64,000 nt of DNA, taken from contig NZ_CP035952.1 in the NCBI RefSeq assembly GCF_004214895.1, forward strand, positions 248,001-312,000, written 5' to 3'. Made by a program: the position numbers and the translations under genes. The DNA comes from Pseudomonas tructae. GTDB lineage: Bacteria > Pseudomonadota > Gammaproteobacteria > Pseudomonadales > Pseudomonadaceae. Numbering within the stretch: the stretch's first letter is position 1; every line of letters starts with the position of its first letter. Below the pieces are notes generated by a model, which did no database searches, was not told where the DNA came from, and worked only from the letters and a program-made list of their open reading frames with translations. This document shows positions 44,767 to 53,657 of this stretch, one piece after another.

Positions 44767-47766
44767 ATGGATGTGAGATGTGATCAGCTCAAGACGCTGA
44801 CGGGCACCCTGTGCCTGGCGTTTGTCACCGGACTGCCGCCGTCGGCTGCGGCGGCCTATCAGGAAACTGGCCGCACGGGCGACCCCGCCAGCTGGCAGTC
44901 GGCCGAATACCAGCAGGACTGGGGCCTTGCGCGCATGCAGGCGAGCCAGGCCTATGCCGCCGGGATCACCGGCGCCGGGGTCAGCATCGGCGCCCTGGAC
45001 TCAGGATTCGATGCCGCCCATCCCGAGGCCAGCCCCGGACGCTTCCACGCGGTTACCGCCACCGGCCAGTACCTGGACGGCACCGCGTTCAGTGTCTCCG
45101 GGGTGCTCAATGGCGCCAACGACGCCCATGGCACCCATGTCACCGGCACCATGGGCGCGGCCCGTGATGGCGTTGGCATGCAGGGCGTGGCCTTCAATGC
45201 CCAGGTGTACGTGGGCAACACCAACAAAAACGATAAGTTTCTGTTCGGTACCGACCCCGATCCGCGGTATTTCAAGGCGGTCTACGATGCCCTGGTGGAT
45301 GCTGGGGCTCGGGCCATCAATAACAGCTGGGGCAGCCAGCCCAAGGGGGTCAGCTACCAGACCCTGGGCGACTTGCGCGCGGCCTACGCCCAGCATTTCC
45401 AGCAGGACACCTGGCTCGACGCCGCCGGCGACGTGGCGCGCCATGGCGTGATCAACGTATTCAGCGCCGGCAACAGCGGTTATGCCAATGCCAGCGTGCG
45501 CTCGGCGCTGCCGTACTTTCAGCCGGAGCTGGAAGGCCACTGGCTGGCGGTGTCGGGCCTGGACAAGAACAACCAGCAGAAATACAACCAGTGCGGCATC
45601 GCCAAGTACTGGTGCCTGGCAACCCCGGGTGCGGCGATCACCAGTACCGTGCCCGGTGGCGGCTACGCCACCTACAACGGCACCTCGATGGCCGCGCCCC
45701 ATGCCACTGGGGCCTTGGCCCTGGTCATGGAGCGTTATCCCTACCTGAACAACCAGCAGGCCCTGCAGGTGCTGCTGACCACCTCGCGCCAGCTCGATGG
45801 CTCGCCGACCCAGGGGCCCAGCGAACGGGTGGGTTGGGGCGTCCCGGACCTGAATCGGGCGTTGCACGGCCCCGGGCAGTTACTGGGTGAGTTCAACGTC
45901 AACCTGGACCGCGGGCAGGGCGATACCTGGAGCAACGGCATCTCCGACCAGGCCCTGGTGCAGCGTCAGGCCGAGGACGCCGTGGAACGCCAAGCCTGGC
46001 AGCAGACCCTCAAGGATCGCGGCTGGGAGAATGGCCTGGCACCGGGAGCCAGCCAGCAGGATCGCAGCGACTTTGCGCTGGGCATGGCCCGCGACGCGGC
46101 TGCCGCGCAGCGGGTCTACCAGGGCAGCCTGGTCAAGACCGGGGCTGGCTGGCTGGTGCTTTCGGGCGATAACAGCTATCGCGGCCCGACCCGGGTCGAG
46201 GGCGGGCTGCTGGTGGTCAACGGCAACCTGCAATCGGCGGTGACGGTCAACGCAGACGGTACCCTGGGCGGCAACGGCCGGATCGGTGCCCTGACCGCCA
46301 GCGCCGGGGGCGTGGTGGCCCCAGGTAACTCTATCGGTACCTTGAATGTCGCCGGCAACCTGGACCTGCAGCCGAGCTCGACCTATCGGGTGGAGCTGTC
46401 GCCCACGGCCAGCGACCAGCTCGTCGTTGGCGGCCAGGCCAGTGTCGGCGGCGCCAATCTCAGCCTGGAGCCCCTGGCTCAGCCGAACCTGTTGACCGGT
46501 GGCCCGGTATCCAGCCTGGTGGGACGCCAGTTCGACATTCTGCAGGCCGCAGGTGGCGTCAACGGGCGCTTTGCCCAGGTCCAACCCAGCTACCTGTTTC
46601 TGGGGACCGTACTCGATTACTCGGCCAACGGCGTGCAGCTGGATGTGACGCGCAGCGACGCGACGTTCGCCAGTGTCGGTACCACGGCCAACCAGCGCTC
46701 CAGCGGCGGCGCCGTGGAGCAGTTGGGGCCGGGCAATCCCGTGTATGAAAGCCTGCTGCTCTTGACCTCGGTAGACCAGGCCCGGGACGGCCTGCGGCAG
46801 CTGTCGGGGGAGATCTACCCGGCGCTGGACTCGATGCTGCTCAGCCAGGGCTCGGTTTTGCGCGATGCCCTGGGCGAGCGTTTGCAAGGCCCGGTACTGA
46901 CTGCCAACGCGCCTGGAACGACTGCGAGCGAGACAGGTTCGACCCAACTCTGGCTCAAGGGCCTGGGCAGTTGGGGACGCATCGAGGGCGTGCAAGGCAG
47001 CGAGTCCTATACCAGTTCCCTGGGCGGCCTGCTGCTGGGCCTGGATCGTGACCTTGACGAGCAGACCCGGGCCGGCCTGGCCGCAGGCTACAGCGACAGC
47101 TCCCTGGGCATGGGTGGCAGCCACTCCCGGGCCACGGTCGACAGCTACCACCTGGGCGCCTATGCCCGCCACGACCTGGACCAGCTGCGCTTGAGCCTGG
47201 GCGGCAGCTACAGCTGGCACCGTGCCGAGGTCCGGCGCGACCTGGCCTATGGCGAGGTGTCCGGCCGCCAGCGCGCTCGGGTTGATGCCCGCAGCCAGCA
47301 GCTGTTTGCCGAGGCGGCCTATCGCCTGCCTTTGCCAGCGGTGCAGTTGGAGCCCTTCGTCAACCTGACCTACCAGCACCTGGACCGCGATGCCTTCCAT
47401 GAAAAGGGCGACGCCGCGGCGCTGCAGGCGGGGGACGAGCAGCGTGATGCCTGGCTCAGCACCTTGGGCCTGCGTGGGCGCCAGCAATGGCAACTGGGCC
47501 CGCAGCAGGACCTGCAACTGGCGGCAAGCCTGGGCTGGCAGCACCGCTTGAGCGGGACCCAGGATCGCGAGCACCTGGCCTTTGCCGGTAGCGACCTGCC
47601 GTTCCGGGTGGAAACTGCGCCGGCCTTGCGCGATGCCGCGCTGGTGGGACTCCAGGCACGGGTGGGGCTGACCCGCGACCTGGACCTGAGCCTGGACTAC
47701 CAAGGGCGCCTGGCCAGTCGTGAGCAACAGCATGGCGCGGGGCTCAACCTGCAATGGCGTTTCTGA
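44767..47766 (+). CDS. Subtilisin-type autotransporter serine protease (copy 1)
   Basis: This 999-residue type Va autotransporter has a signal peptide (MDVRCDQLKTLTGTLCLAFV through AAAA). The S8 peptidase domain has the triad Asp78 (SIGALDSGFD), His121 (NDAHGTHVTGTMG) and Ser307 (NGTSMAAPHATGA). A passenger-associated beta-helix repeat follows (LVLSGDNSYRGPTRVEGG then VNADGTLGGNGRIGAL). A C-terminal beta-barrel from about residue 730 ends in LNLQWRF, with the final aromatic residue needed for BAM insertion. It resembles Pseudomonas EprS/Ssp-type enzymes. The ATG at 44767 begins the signal peptide; 22 in-frame codons upstream are probably untranslated. A paralogue follows directly. Confidence 0.92.
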   Translation: MDVRCDQLKTLTGTLCLAFVTGLPPSAAAAYQETGRTGDPASWQSAEYQQDWGLARMQASQAYAAGITGAGVSIGALDSGFDAAHPEASPGRFHAVTATGQYLDGTAFSVSGVLNGANDAHGTHVTGTMGAARDGVGMQGVAFNAQVYVGNTNKNDKFLFGTDPDPRYFKAVYDALVDAGARAINNSWGSQPKGVSYQTLGDLRAAYAQHFQQDTWLDAAGDVARHGVINVFSAGNSGYANASVRSALPYFQPELEGHWLAVSGLDKNNQQKYNQCGIAKYWCLATPGAAITSTVPGGGYATYNGTSMAAPHATGALALVMERYPYLNNQQALQVLLTTSRQLDGSPTQGPSERVGWGVPDLNRALHGPGQLLGEFNVNLDRGQGDTWSNGISDQALVQRQAEDAVERQAWQQTLKDRGWENGLAPGASQQDRSDFALGMARDAAAAQRVYQGSLVKTGAGWLVLSGDNSYRGPTRVEGGLLVVNGNLQSAVTVNADGTLGGNGRIGALTASAGGVVAPGNSIGTLNVAGNLDLQPSSTYRVELSPTASDQLVVGGQASVGGANLSLEPLAQPNLLTGGPVSSLVGRQFDILQAAGGVNGRFAQVQPSYLFLGTVLDYSANGVQLDVTRSDATFASVGTTANQRSSGGAVEQLGPGNPVYESLLLLTSVDQARDGLRQLSGEIYPALDSMLLSQGSVLRDALGERLQGPVLTANAPGTTASETGSTQLWLKGLGSWGRIEGVQGSESYTSSLGGLLLGLDRDLDEQTRAGLAAGYSDSSLGMGGSHSRATVDSYHLGAYARHDLDQLRLSLGGSYSWHRAEVRRDLAYGEVSGRQRARVDARSQQLFAEAAYRLPLPAVQLEPFVNLTYQHLDRDAFHEKGDAAALQAGDEQRDAWLSTLGLRGRQQWQLGPQQDLQLAASLGWQHRLSGTQDREHLAFAGSDLPFRVETAPALRDAALVGLQARVGLTRDLDLSLDYQGRLASREQQHGAGLNLQWRF

Positions 47767-47852
47767 AGCGCTGGGGCACTGGTGGGACCAGGCGTTGCAA
47801 CACGGAGTTTGACCAACGCAGTTTTTTATCAATGCAACTAAGGAAGGTCGTA

Positions 47853-50800
47853 GTGAAGCAAGTCAGAATGGATGACAGCGCGCTCGGGCAGGGATGGTCC
47901 CTGGCCACACTGGGTCGGGCATTGGTGGGCTGGGCGGCGTTGATGGGCACGGCCCAGGCCGCGCCCTACGTAGAGAGTGGCCGGCTGGGCGACGCCAGCA
48001 GCTGGCGCAGCAGTGAATTCAAGGCCGATTGGGGGCTGGGGGCGATCCACGCCGACAGCGCCTATGCCGCAGGCTACAGCGGCAAGGGGGTCAAGCTTGG
48101 GATCTTCGACCAGCCGGTGTACGCCCCGCACCCCGAGTTCGCCGGCAAGGACAAGATCGTGACCCTGGTCACCAGCGGCATCCGCCAGTACACCGACCCC
48201 TACATCCCGGTGAAAGCCGGCGATGCTTTCCGCTATGACGGAAGCCCGTCGGTGGGCTCGGACGGCAAGCTCGGCTCCCATGGCACCCACGTCGGCGGGA
48301 TCGCCGCCGGCAACCGTGACGGCGTGCAGATGCATGGCGTGGCCTTCGCTGCGCAGATCATCAGCGCCGATAATGGCGACCCCGGCCCCGAGGATGGCAT
48401 CGTCCTGGGCAACGATGGCGCCGTGTACAAGGCCGGCTGGGACAGCCTGGTGACCAGCGGCGCGCGGATCATCAACAACAGCTGGGGCATCGGCATCACC
48501 GATCGCTTCGCCAAGGGCGGTCGCAACCCGGACTTCGCGCATTTCACCGTGGACGATGCCCGGGCACAGTTCGCACAGATCCAGCCGCTGCTGGGCACCT
48601 TGCCCGGTGGTGCCTATGACGGTGCCATCGCCGCCGCCCGCAGTGGGGTCCTGACGATCTTCGCCGCCGGCAACGACTACAACCTGAACAACCCCGATGC
48701 GATTGCCGGGCTGGGCTATTTCGTCCCGGAGATCGCCCCCAACTGGCTGACCGTGGCGGCGTTGCAGCAGAACCCCGACACCAGCAGCGCCAACCCGTAC
48801 CTGATCAGCACCTTCTCTTCGCGCTGCGGCTATACCGCAAGCTTCTGCGTATCGGCACCCGGCACGCGGATCTACAGCGCGGTGATTGGCGGCACCAGCC
48901 TGGCGGACCTGACCCAGGGTTACGCCAACAAGAACGGTACGTCCATGGCCGCGCCGCATGCCGCCGGTGCGGCGGCGGTGCTGATGGAGCGCTTCCCCTA
49001 CATGAGCGGCGCACAGATCGCCAGCGTGCTGCGCACCACCGCCACCGACGTCGGCGCACCCGGCATCGATGCCTTGTATGGCTGGGGTATGATCAACCTG
49101 GACAAGGGTATCCGGGGGCCGGGCATGCTGGTCACCGAACAGGACATTCCCGAGGAATTCCGCATCGCCGGTGGCTACGGCCCGAGCCAGTTCGTGGTCG
49201 ATCTGCCGGGTCTCGGTAGCCTGGTGGATGCCGGCAAGCCGACCCAGCGGCGCTGCAACGACCTGAGCTGCATGCTGGACCTGTGGAGCAACGATATCTC
49301 TGGCCATGGCGGCCTGACCAAGCAGGGCATCGGCACCTTGGTGCTCAGCGGTAACAACAGCTACTCCGGCCCGACCCTGGTCAACCAGGGACGGCTGGCG
49401 GTCGATGGTTCGCTGCAATCGGCGGTGACGGTCAATGCCGGCGGCGTGCTGGGCGGCAACGGCCGGATCGGCGCGCTGGTGGCCAACGCCGGCGGCGTGG
49501 TGGCGCCAGGCAACTCCATCGGCACCTTGCACGTGAGTTCCGACGTGACCTTCCAGCCGGGCTCGACCTATGCCGTGGAGGTGGATACCACTGGCAGCGA
49601 TCGCCTGGTCAGCGATGGCAAGGTTTCCCTGGGCGGTGCAAACCTGGCCCTGGATCTGCAGAACCCCGGGGTTTCACTGCAGTCCCAACAGGCAACGAGC
49701 CTGGTGGGGCGTCAGTTCGACATCCTGGATGCTGCAGGCGGCGTGCAGGGCGGCTTCGCCGATGTGCAGTCCAACTCACTGTTCCTCGGGGGTGGCTTGG
49801 CCTATACCGGCAGCGGGGTGCGGCTGGCGGTGCAGCGTAACGCCACCTCCTTCGCCAGTGTCGGCTTGACCACCAACCAGCGTTCGGTGGCCGCAGCCGC
49901 CGATCTGCTCGGCGCGGGCAACCCGGTCTACGAGAGCCTGCTGTGGTCGGCCGATGCTGGCAGCGCCCAGCAGGCTTTCGATCAACTGTCCGGGGAAATC
50001 CACCCGGCGGTGGGCAACCTGTTGATCAACGACAGCCGCCAATTGCGCGACGCCGTGGGTGAGCGCACCCGCCAGCAAGGTATCGCCGCCACTGCGGCCG
50101 TGGAAGGTCAGGGCAACGGCCTGTGGGTCAAGGCCCTGGGGGCCTGGGGCAAGGCTGAGGGTGACTCCGGCCGGGCACGCTATAGCAGCTCCATTGGTGG
50201 CATGTTGCTGGGGATCGACGGGCAGATGAGCGAGGACACCCGCGTCGGGGTCTTCACCGGCTACAGCGACAGTTCGCTGAGCATGGGCGATGGTCGTCAC
50301 TCCTCGGCCAGTGTCGACAGCTACCACCTGGGTGCCTATGCCGGCAAGGAGCTGGAGCAGATGCGCCTGAGCCTGGGGGGCAGCCACAGCTGGCACCGGA
50401 TCGAGACCAAGCGCGAGCTGCAATACAACGAGGTCAGCGATCGCCAGAAGAGCAAGCGCGATGCCCAAAGCACCCAGGTGTTCGGCGAGGCTGCATGGAA
50501 GGTCGCACTGCCGAGCATGGCACTGGAGCCATTCGCCAACCTGGCCTATGTGCATATCGCCAGTGACAGCTTCAAGGAACATGGCGGCGCTGCTGCGCTC
50601 AAGGGTGGGCAGGATAACCGCGATGCCTGGCTCTCGACCCTGGGCATGCGCGCCGGCAAGCAACTGCAATTGTCCAGCGGCCAGGCGGTGGAACTTTCCG
50701 CCACCCTCGGCTGGCAGCACAACCTGAGCTCCACCGGGGCCGACCAGCACCTGGCCTTCGCTGGCCAGGGCGACACCTACAACGTCCAGGCGCTGTCCCT

Positions 50801-50942
50801 GGATCGTGATGCGGCGGTTGTGGGTGCACGGGCGGGGATCGCCCTGGGTCGCCAGGCCCGGGTCAACCTGGACTACAACGGACTGTTGGGGAGTCGCGAC
50901 AAGAGCCACGGGGTCGGTCTGACCCTGGATTGGGCGTTCTAA
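47853..50942 (+). CDS. Subtilisin-type autotransporter serine protease (copy 2)
   Basis: This 1029-residue paralogue of the preceding gene has the same layout. Signal region is GWSLATLGRALVGWAALMGT-AQA. The S8 triad is Asp86 (KLGIFDQPVY), His143 (GSHGTHVGGIAAG) and Ser364 (NGTSMAAPHAAGA). The beta-helix repeat LVLSGNNSYSGPTLVNQGR and the barrel ending LTLDWAF follow. The Asp motif is DQPV rather than the common DSG, but the Asp is kept. I favour the GTG at 47853, because AAGGAAGG lies five bases upstream; ATG codons at 47832 and 47868 are alternatives. It begins 86 bp after copy 1, so the two may be cotranscribed. Confidence 0.9.
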   Translation: MKQVRMDDSALGQGWSLATLGRALVGWAALMGTAQAAPYVESGRLGDASSWRSSEFKADWGLGAIHADSAYAAGYSGKGVKLGIFDQPVYAPHPEFAGKDKIVTLVTSGIRQYTDPYIPVKAGDAFRYDGSPSVGSDGKLGSHGTHVGGIAAGNRDGVQMHGVAFAAQIISADNGDPGPEDGIVLGNDGAVYKAGWDSLVTSGARIINNSWGIGITDRFAKGGRNPDFAHFTVDDARAQFAQIQPLLGTLPGGAYDGAIAAARSGVLTIFAAGNDYNLNNPDAIAGLGYFVPEIAPNWLTVAALQQNPDTSSANPYLISTFSSRCGYTASFCVSAPGTRIYSAVIGGTSLADLTQGYANKNGTSMAAPHAAGAAAVLMERFPYMSGAQIASVLRTTATDVGAPGIDALYGWGMINLDKGIRGPGMLVTEQDIPEEFRIAGGYGPSQFVVDLPGLGSLVDAGKPTQRRCNDLSCMLDLWSNDISGHGGLTKQGIGTLVLSGNNSYSGPTLVNQGRLAVDGSLQSAVTVNAGGVLGGNGRIGALVANAGGVVAPGNSIGTLHVSSDVTFQPGSTYAVEVDTTGSDRLVSDGKVSLGGANLALDLQNPGVSLQSQQATSLVGRQFDILDAAGGVQGGFADVQSNSLFLGGGLAYTGSGVRLAVQRNATSFASVGLTTNQRSVAAAADLLGAGNPVYESLLWSADAGSAQQAFDQLSGEIHPAVGNLLINDSRQLRDAVGERTRQQGIAATAAVEGQGNGLWVKALGAWGKAEGDSGRARYSSSIGGMLLGIDGQMSEDTRVGVFTGYSDSSLSMGDGRHSSASVDSYHLGAYAGKELEQMRLSLGGSHSWHRIETKRELQYNEVSDRQKSKRDAQSTQVFGEAAWKVALPSMALEPFANLAYVHIASDSFKEHGGAAALKGGQDNRDAWLSTLGMRAGKQLQLSSGQAVELSATLGWQHNLSSTGADQHLAFAGQGDTYNVQALSLDRDAAVVGARAGIALGRQARVNLDYNGLLGSRDKSHGVGLTLDWAF

Positions 50943-51042
50943 GGCCCCGGCAACGGATATGCAAAGTATTGCAGAAGCCCTGCGGACCTGACATGGGCCA
51001 AGGGGTATCGCAGGAGGCGGTAGGACAGACCTCACCGGCTCC

Positions 51043-51073
51043 TGCGACAGTTTTAATTCTCTAAAACCATCTG
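51043..51073 (-). repeat. Outward-facing Tn7-type end to the left of the island
   Basis: Read on the minus strand, this starts near CAGATGG and contains AGAATTAAAACTGTCGCA. It aligns over 19 of 26 positions with the glmS-side end of the island. It points left, so it could be the right end of another, earlier Tn7-type element. Confidence 0.5.
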
Positions 51074-51083
51074 CTGATCGTAC

Positions 51084-51213
51084 GGAATAAAAACTGTCTC
51101 ACCCATCTCCGTAATTAATAGATGGTACAGGGGTGATGCTCAGGATTAAAAAATGTCCCACGCCTCGAAAAGCGGGGGATCAGAAAGTCACCCAGGAATA
51201 GAAACGGGCTGAC
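51084..51213 (+). repeat. Three left-end repeats of the Tn7-type element
   Basis: GGAATAAAAACTGTCTCAC (51084-51102), GGATTAAAAAATGTCCCAC (51143-51161) and GGAATAGAAACGGGCTGAC (51195-51213) are related 19-mers in the same orientation, 59 and 52 bp apart. They are candidate TnsB-binding sites. Confidence 0.6.
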
Positions 51214-51256
51214 CCGAACTGGCGCTACGGCAGTTGGCTACGTGCTCTTGAAGAGC

Positions 51257-51284
51257 AAAAAAAGCCGGGCAAGCCCGGCGTTTT
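51257..51284 (-). terminator. Terminator of the YegP-like gene
   Basis: On the minus strand GCCGGGC-TT-GCCCGGC is followed by seven T. It is a strong intrinsic terminator 16 bp after the YegP-like stop. Confidence 0.88.
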
Positions 51285-51299
51285 CAATTGAGCAACCGA

Positions 51300-51632
51300 T
51301 CAGGTCAAATCGTAGACTGGAGCAGACGGGCCGTACTTCTGGACGGCGGCAATGCCGTTGTCCCTGGCTTGATTGCTCGAATACTCCTCGCTCACACCGA
51401 TCACTTGGTTGTTGGCTGCCCGGAGCACGAAGTAAGGCAGGTTGCGCTGCGAGACCTGGCGGACGTAGAACCGCTCGTACGGCGAGTGCTGCTTAGCGGA
51501 CTCCACGCCATTTTGCGCGCCCGCTTTTGCGACGTACCCCTCGCTCTGCAGAATCACCTCGTTGTTAGGAGCCTTCAGGCGGAAGTAGTACTGGCGGTTG
51601 GTACCAAGGAAGATTTCGTAACGTTCGCTCAT
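51300..51632 (-). CDS. YegP-like protein with two DUF1508 repeats
   Basis: This 110-residue protein has two tandem DUF1508 units: ERYEIFLGTNRQYYFRLKAP then NNEVILQSEGYVAKAGAQNG (residues 3-45), and ERFYVRQVSQRNLPYFVLRA then NNQVIGVSEEYSSNQARDNG (53-95). The YegP family is of unknown biochemical role and forms a small antiparallel sheet. GAAGGAGCG lies just before the ATG. It is separated from the STAS-like gene upstream by 140 bp holding a duplicated operator, so it probably has its own promoter under control of that module. Confidence 0.85.
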   Translation of the reverse strand: MSERYEIFLGTNRQYYFRLKAPNNEVILQSEGYVAKAGAQNGVESAKQHSPYERFYVRQVSQRNLPYFVLRAANNQVIGVSEEYSSNQARDNGIAAVQKYGPSAPVYDLT

Positions 51633-51660
51633 TTTTTCGCTCCTTCGCGAAAATTATCAG

Positions 51661-51782
51661 GGAGATGAGCTAACAAATCTGATTAAATTAATCTGTTTAA
51701 CCAGATCTTAAAAAAAGAAGGGGTTAGCTCGGAGATGAGCATAACCCACAAAATCTGGTTATGTAAAGCTGTTTAATCAGAT
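51661..51782. promoter_or_regulatory. Duplicated dyad operator before the YegP-like gene
   Basis: Two direct copies begin with GGAGATGAGC (51661 and 51731). Each contains an inverted repeat: ATCTGATTA (51677) with TAACCAGAT (51698-51706), and ATCTGGTTA (51753) with TAATCAGAT (51774-51782). Both dyads span 30 bp. They overlap the end of the STAS-like gene and lie upstream of the YegP-like gene. Confidence 0.72.
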
Positions 51783-52333
51783 AAGCAGATTGCTGCGTAC
51801 ACGTACTCGATACCGCCCGATTCCGCAGCTTCCTCGCGACGCATGATGTACCCCTCTTCGACCAAGCGCTTCAGCTTTGTGCTCGCATTCTGGACGCTGA
51901 TGTCGAGCTCAGTCGCGACCCAAGCCGTGGTAACCGAGCGCTTCTTGAGGACGAGCTCAAGCAGAGACAAATTCGAGGGGCTGGGCTGAGGGCCTAGAAT
52001 CCAGTACTCATCACCCTCCCAGGCAATGACAGGCTGCTTTTTCGCTTCAGCAGCGTAATGACAGTTATCCCGGACGTCCGCATTTTTTAAATCAGTTACA
52101 TAGAAAAATTTTTCATTTCTATAGTGCTTTATAACTGAAATGACTGCTTCACGGAGATAAGAAGAATCTGCAGATACATTACCAAAAGAAATAGCTACGA
52201 CGCTAATTTTTTGGACAGTGTCCAAGTGAGAAATGAACTTCGAGAACGCAAGTTTCCCCAAGGTTGTCCCATATGGGTTAACTTCTTCGTCCGTGAAGTC
52301 AATCAATTTCAAGGTGATGGCATTCTGGTTCAT
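51773..52333 (-). CDS. STAS-like (DUF4325-type) protein with winged helix
   Basis: This 186-residue protein has an N-terminal alpha/beta domain (about 8-110) like the STAS-related DUF4325 family: KISVVAISFGNVSADSSYLR, then EAVISVIKHYRNEKFFYVTD. A C-terminal winged helix-turn-helix (about 120-175) follows: LSLLELVLKKRSVTTAWVAT then ELDISVQNASTKLKRLVEEG. STAS-like domains often partner GHKL ATPases, as anti-sigma-factor antagonists do. The gene starts nine bases after the ATPase gene. The winged helix is a good candidate to bind the duplicated dyads that overlap its own 3' end. Family assignment is by motif, not by search. Confidence 0.65.
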   Translation of the reverse strand: MNQNAITLKLIDFTDEEVNPYGTTLGKLAFSKFISHLDTVQKISVVAISFGNVSADSSYLREAVISVIKHYRNEKFFYVTDLKNADVRDNCHYAAEAKKQPVIAWEGDEYWILGPQPSPSNLSLLELVLKKRSVTTAWVATELDISVQNASTKLKRLVEEGYIMRREEAAESGGIEYVYAAICLSD

Positions 52334-52342
52334 TTTTGGAGT

Positions 52343-53431
52343 TTAATCAGAAGCTGTAGTCTTTGTCAAGTAAAAGCTAAACATAACGTGAGTGCCCGAC
52401 AAACGAGACAAGTGCAATCTCGTGCTGCAGTCCTTCAATGCACCATCTTTATATCTGAGAGTTACCTCGAAATTATCTTGTCTGATCAGCATCTTAGCAT
52501 CCAAGGTAGCAGCTTGCCGCCCGCTGGTCCTCAAGCCAGTTCCTCTGCCATCATCCTCCATTTGGCTCAGGCCGCCCTCGGTGAACGCCTTGATAATCAG
52601 CTTGGGTGCTGCGTCAGGGTTGGCAGCATCGAACTCATCTGCCAAGTGGGGGTATTTGCGGGCAAGGATGGGTTGCAACGTGCCACAGATGCCTAAGCCG
52701 TTATCCGAAACCACCATCATAATGTGGGGCTTGGTTCCACCGTAGCATTGAAGGCCCGCAAAGCCTGGGTTCGGCGTCTGTGAGTGCTCTTGGACATTGG
52801 AAACGAGCTCACTGATCGCATACTGAACCGCATCTACATTCAGCGCTTGATCAGACGCATTTTGTTCAAGGCTAGCTTTAATCTTTGACGCGACGTTGCT
52901 ATCGAAAGGACCACCAATCTCATGAAACTCAACAAGTTTACTGCTGCCTCCAGCAATCACTTTTTTCTCTGGCCTTGGCGGGGTTACTAGAACTTCGGCG
53001 TGCAGGCGATCGAAGAACTGCGCGCGCGCCAAATAGGAGTGCATATCCGGAGAACCAAATTTAATTTCAACGGAGTTTCCAGCATGAACTTCCTGATTGG
53101 CTATAGCCAAGACCTTGGCAGCACCATCTAGAAGAATACTGTTTTCCTCTCCTATTTCGATCAGAATTTTTTTACAGTCCGGATTGTAATCTCGTCGAAA
53201 TCGAGTCAATGCAGATTCGACATGATTACCATTAATCCAAATTGCAGTCGGAGAAATTCTCAATCGAACATCGCAAGCACGATACCAACGATATTCGCTA
53301 TCCTGAACAAACACATCAGACGCATGCAGAGCTGAGTTTAACCCAGCTTTGTTCAAGCCCAACTCTTTAGCAATTTCTTTGGCTTTAAACCCAGGACTCT
53401 GCTTGAGTACCTTTTCGATTCCTTTCTGCAT
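52343..53431 (-). CDS. Winged-helix / STAS-like / GHKL ATPase protein
   Basis: This 362-residue protein appears to have three parts. Residues 1-50 are a helix-turn-helix (EKVLKQSPGFKAKEIAKELG then LNKAGLNSALHAS). Residues about 55-150 form an alpha/beta region similar to STAS domains (KKILIEIGEENSILLDGAAK). Residues about 165-358 are a GHKL ATPase: N box ISELVSNVQEHSQ (202-218 region), G1 VVSDNGLGI (240-248) and G2 DGRGTGLRTSGRQA (294-306). There is no phospho-acceptor His domain, so it is not an ordinary sensor kinase; it resembles RsbW/SpoIIAB-like or MutL/Hsp90-like ATPases. It heads an operon with the STAS-like gene. Function is unknown. Confidence 0.72.
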   Translation of the reverse strand: MQKGIEKVLKQSPGFKAKEIAKELGLNKAGLNSALHASDVFVQDSEYRWYRACDVRLRISPTAIWINGNHVESALTRFRRDYNPDCKKILIEIGEENSILLDGAAKVLAIANQEVHAGNSVEIKFGSPDMHSYLARAQFFDRLHAEVLVTPPRPEKKVIAGGSSKLVEFHEIGGPFDSNVASKIKASLEQNASDQALNVDAVQYAISELVSNVQEHSQTPNPGFAGLQCYGGTKPHIMMVVSDNGLGICGTLQPILARKYPHLADEFDAANPDAAPKLIIKAFTEGGLSQMEDDGRGTGLRTSGRQAATLDAKMLIRQDNFEVTLRYKDGALKDCSTRLHLSRLSGTHVMFSFYLTKTTASD

Positions 53432-53657
53432 GCTTCAAGTGATCCACACTTTTAGAAGTTTATGCTGTGAGTGGGCTGAGCCTTCTCAAGGAGCGTATTG
53501 TACCATCAAGATGATGCCACAAGGAAAGCAAGCAGTATTAAAGCGCTACTCATCTGTAACTGCCCGTCAAACTGCACATTTCAATCTATGTGGAAAACAA
53601 ATAAGCCAAATTATTGGCGCCTAGAGTATGACACCCCAACGTGACATCATAAATCTA

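Larger units (their letters stand above)
50943..51299. other. Intergenic junction region left of the island
   Basis: There is no gene in these 357 bp. It contains the two back-to-back Tn7-type ends and the terminator of the minus-strand ATPase/STAS/YegP operon. Confidence 0.6.

Noticed and set aside
45880..47832. 650-codon open frame antisense to the first autotransporter
   Set aside because: It is a GC-driven shadow frame of a gene with clear catalytic motifs and barrel.
47838..49532. 564-codon open frame antisense to the second autotransporter
   Set aside because: Same reason: the protease triad and repeats are on the plus strand.
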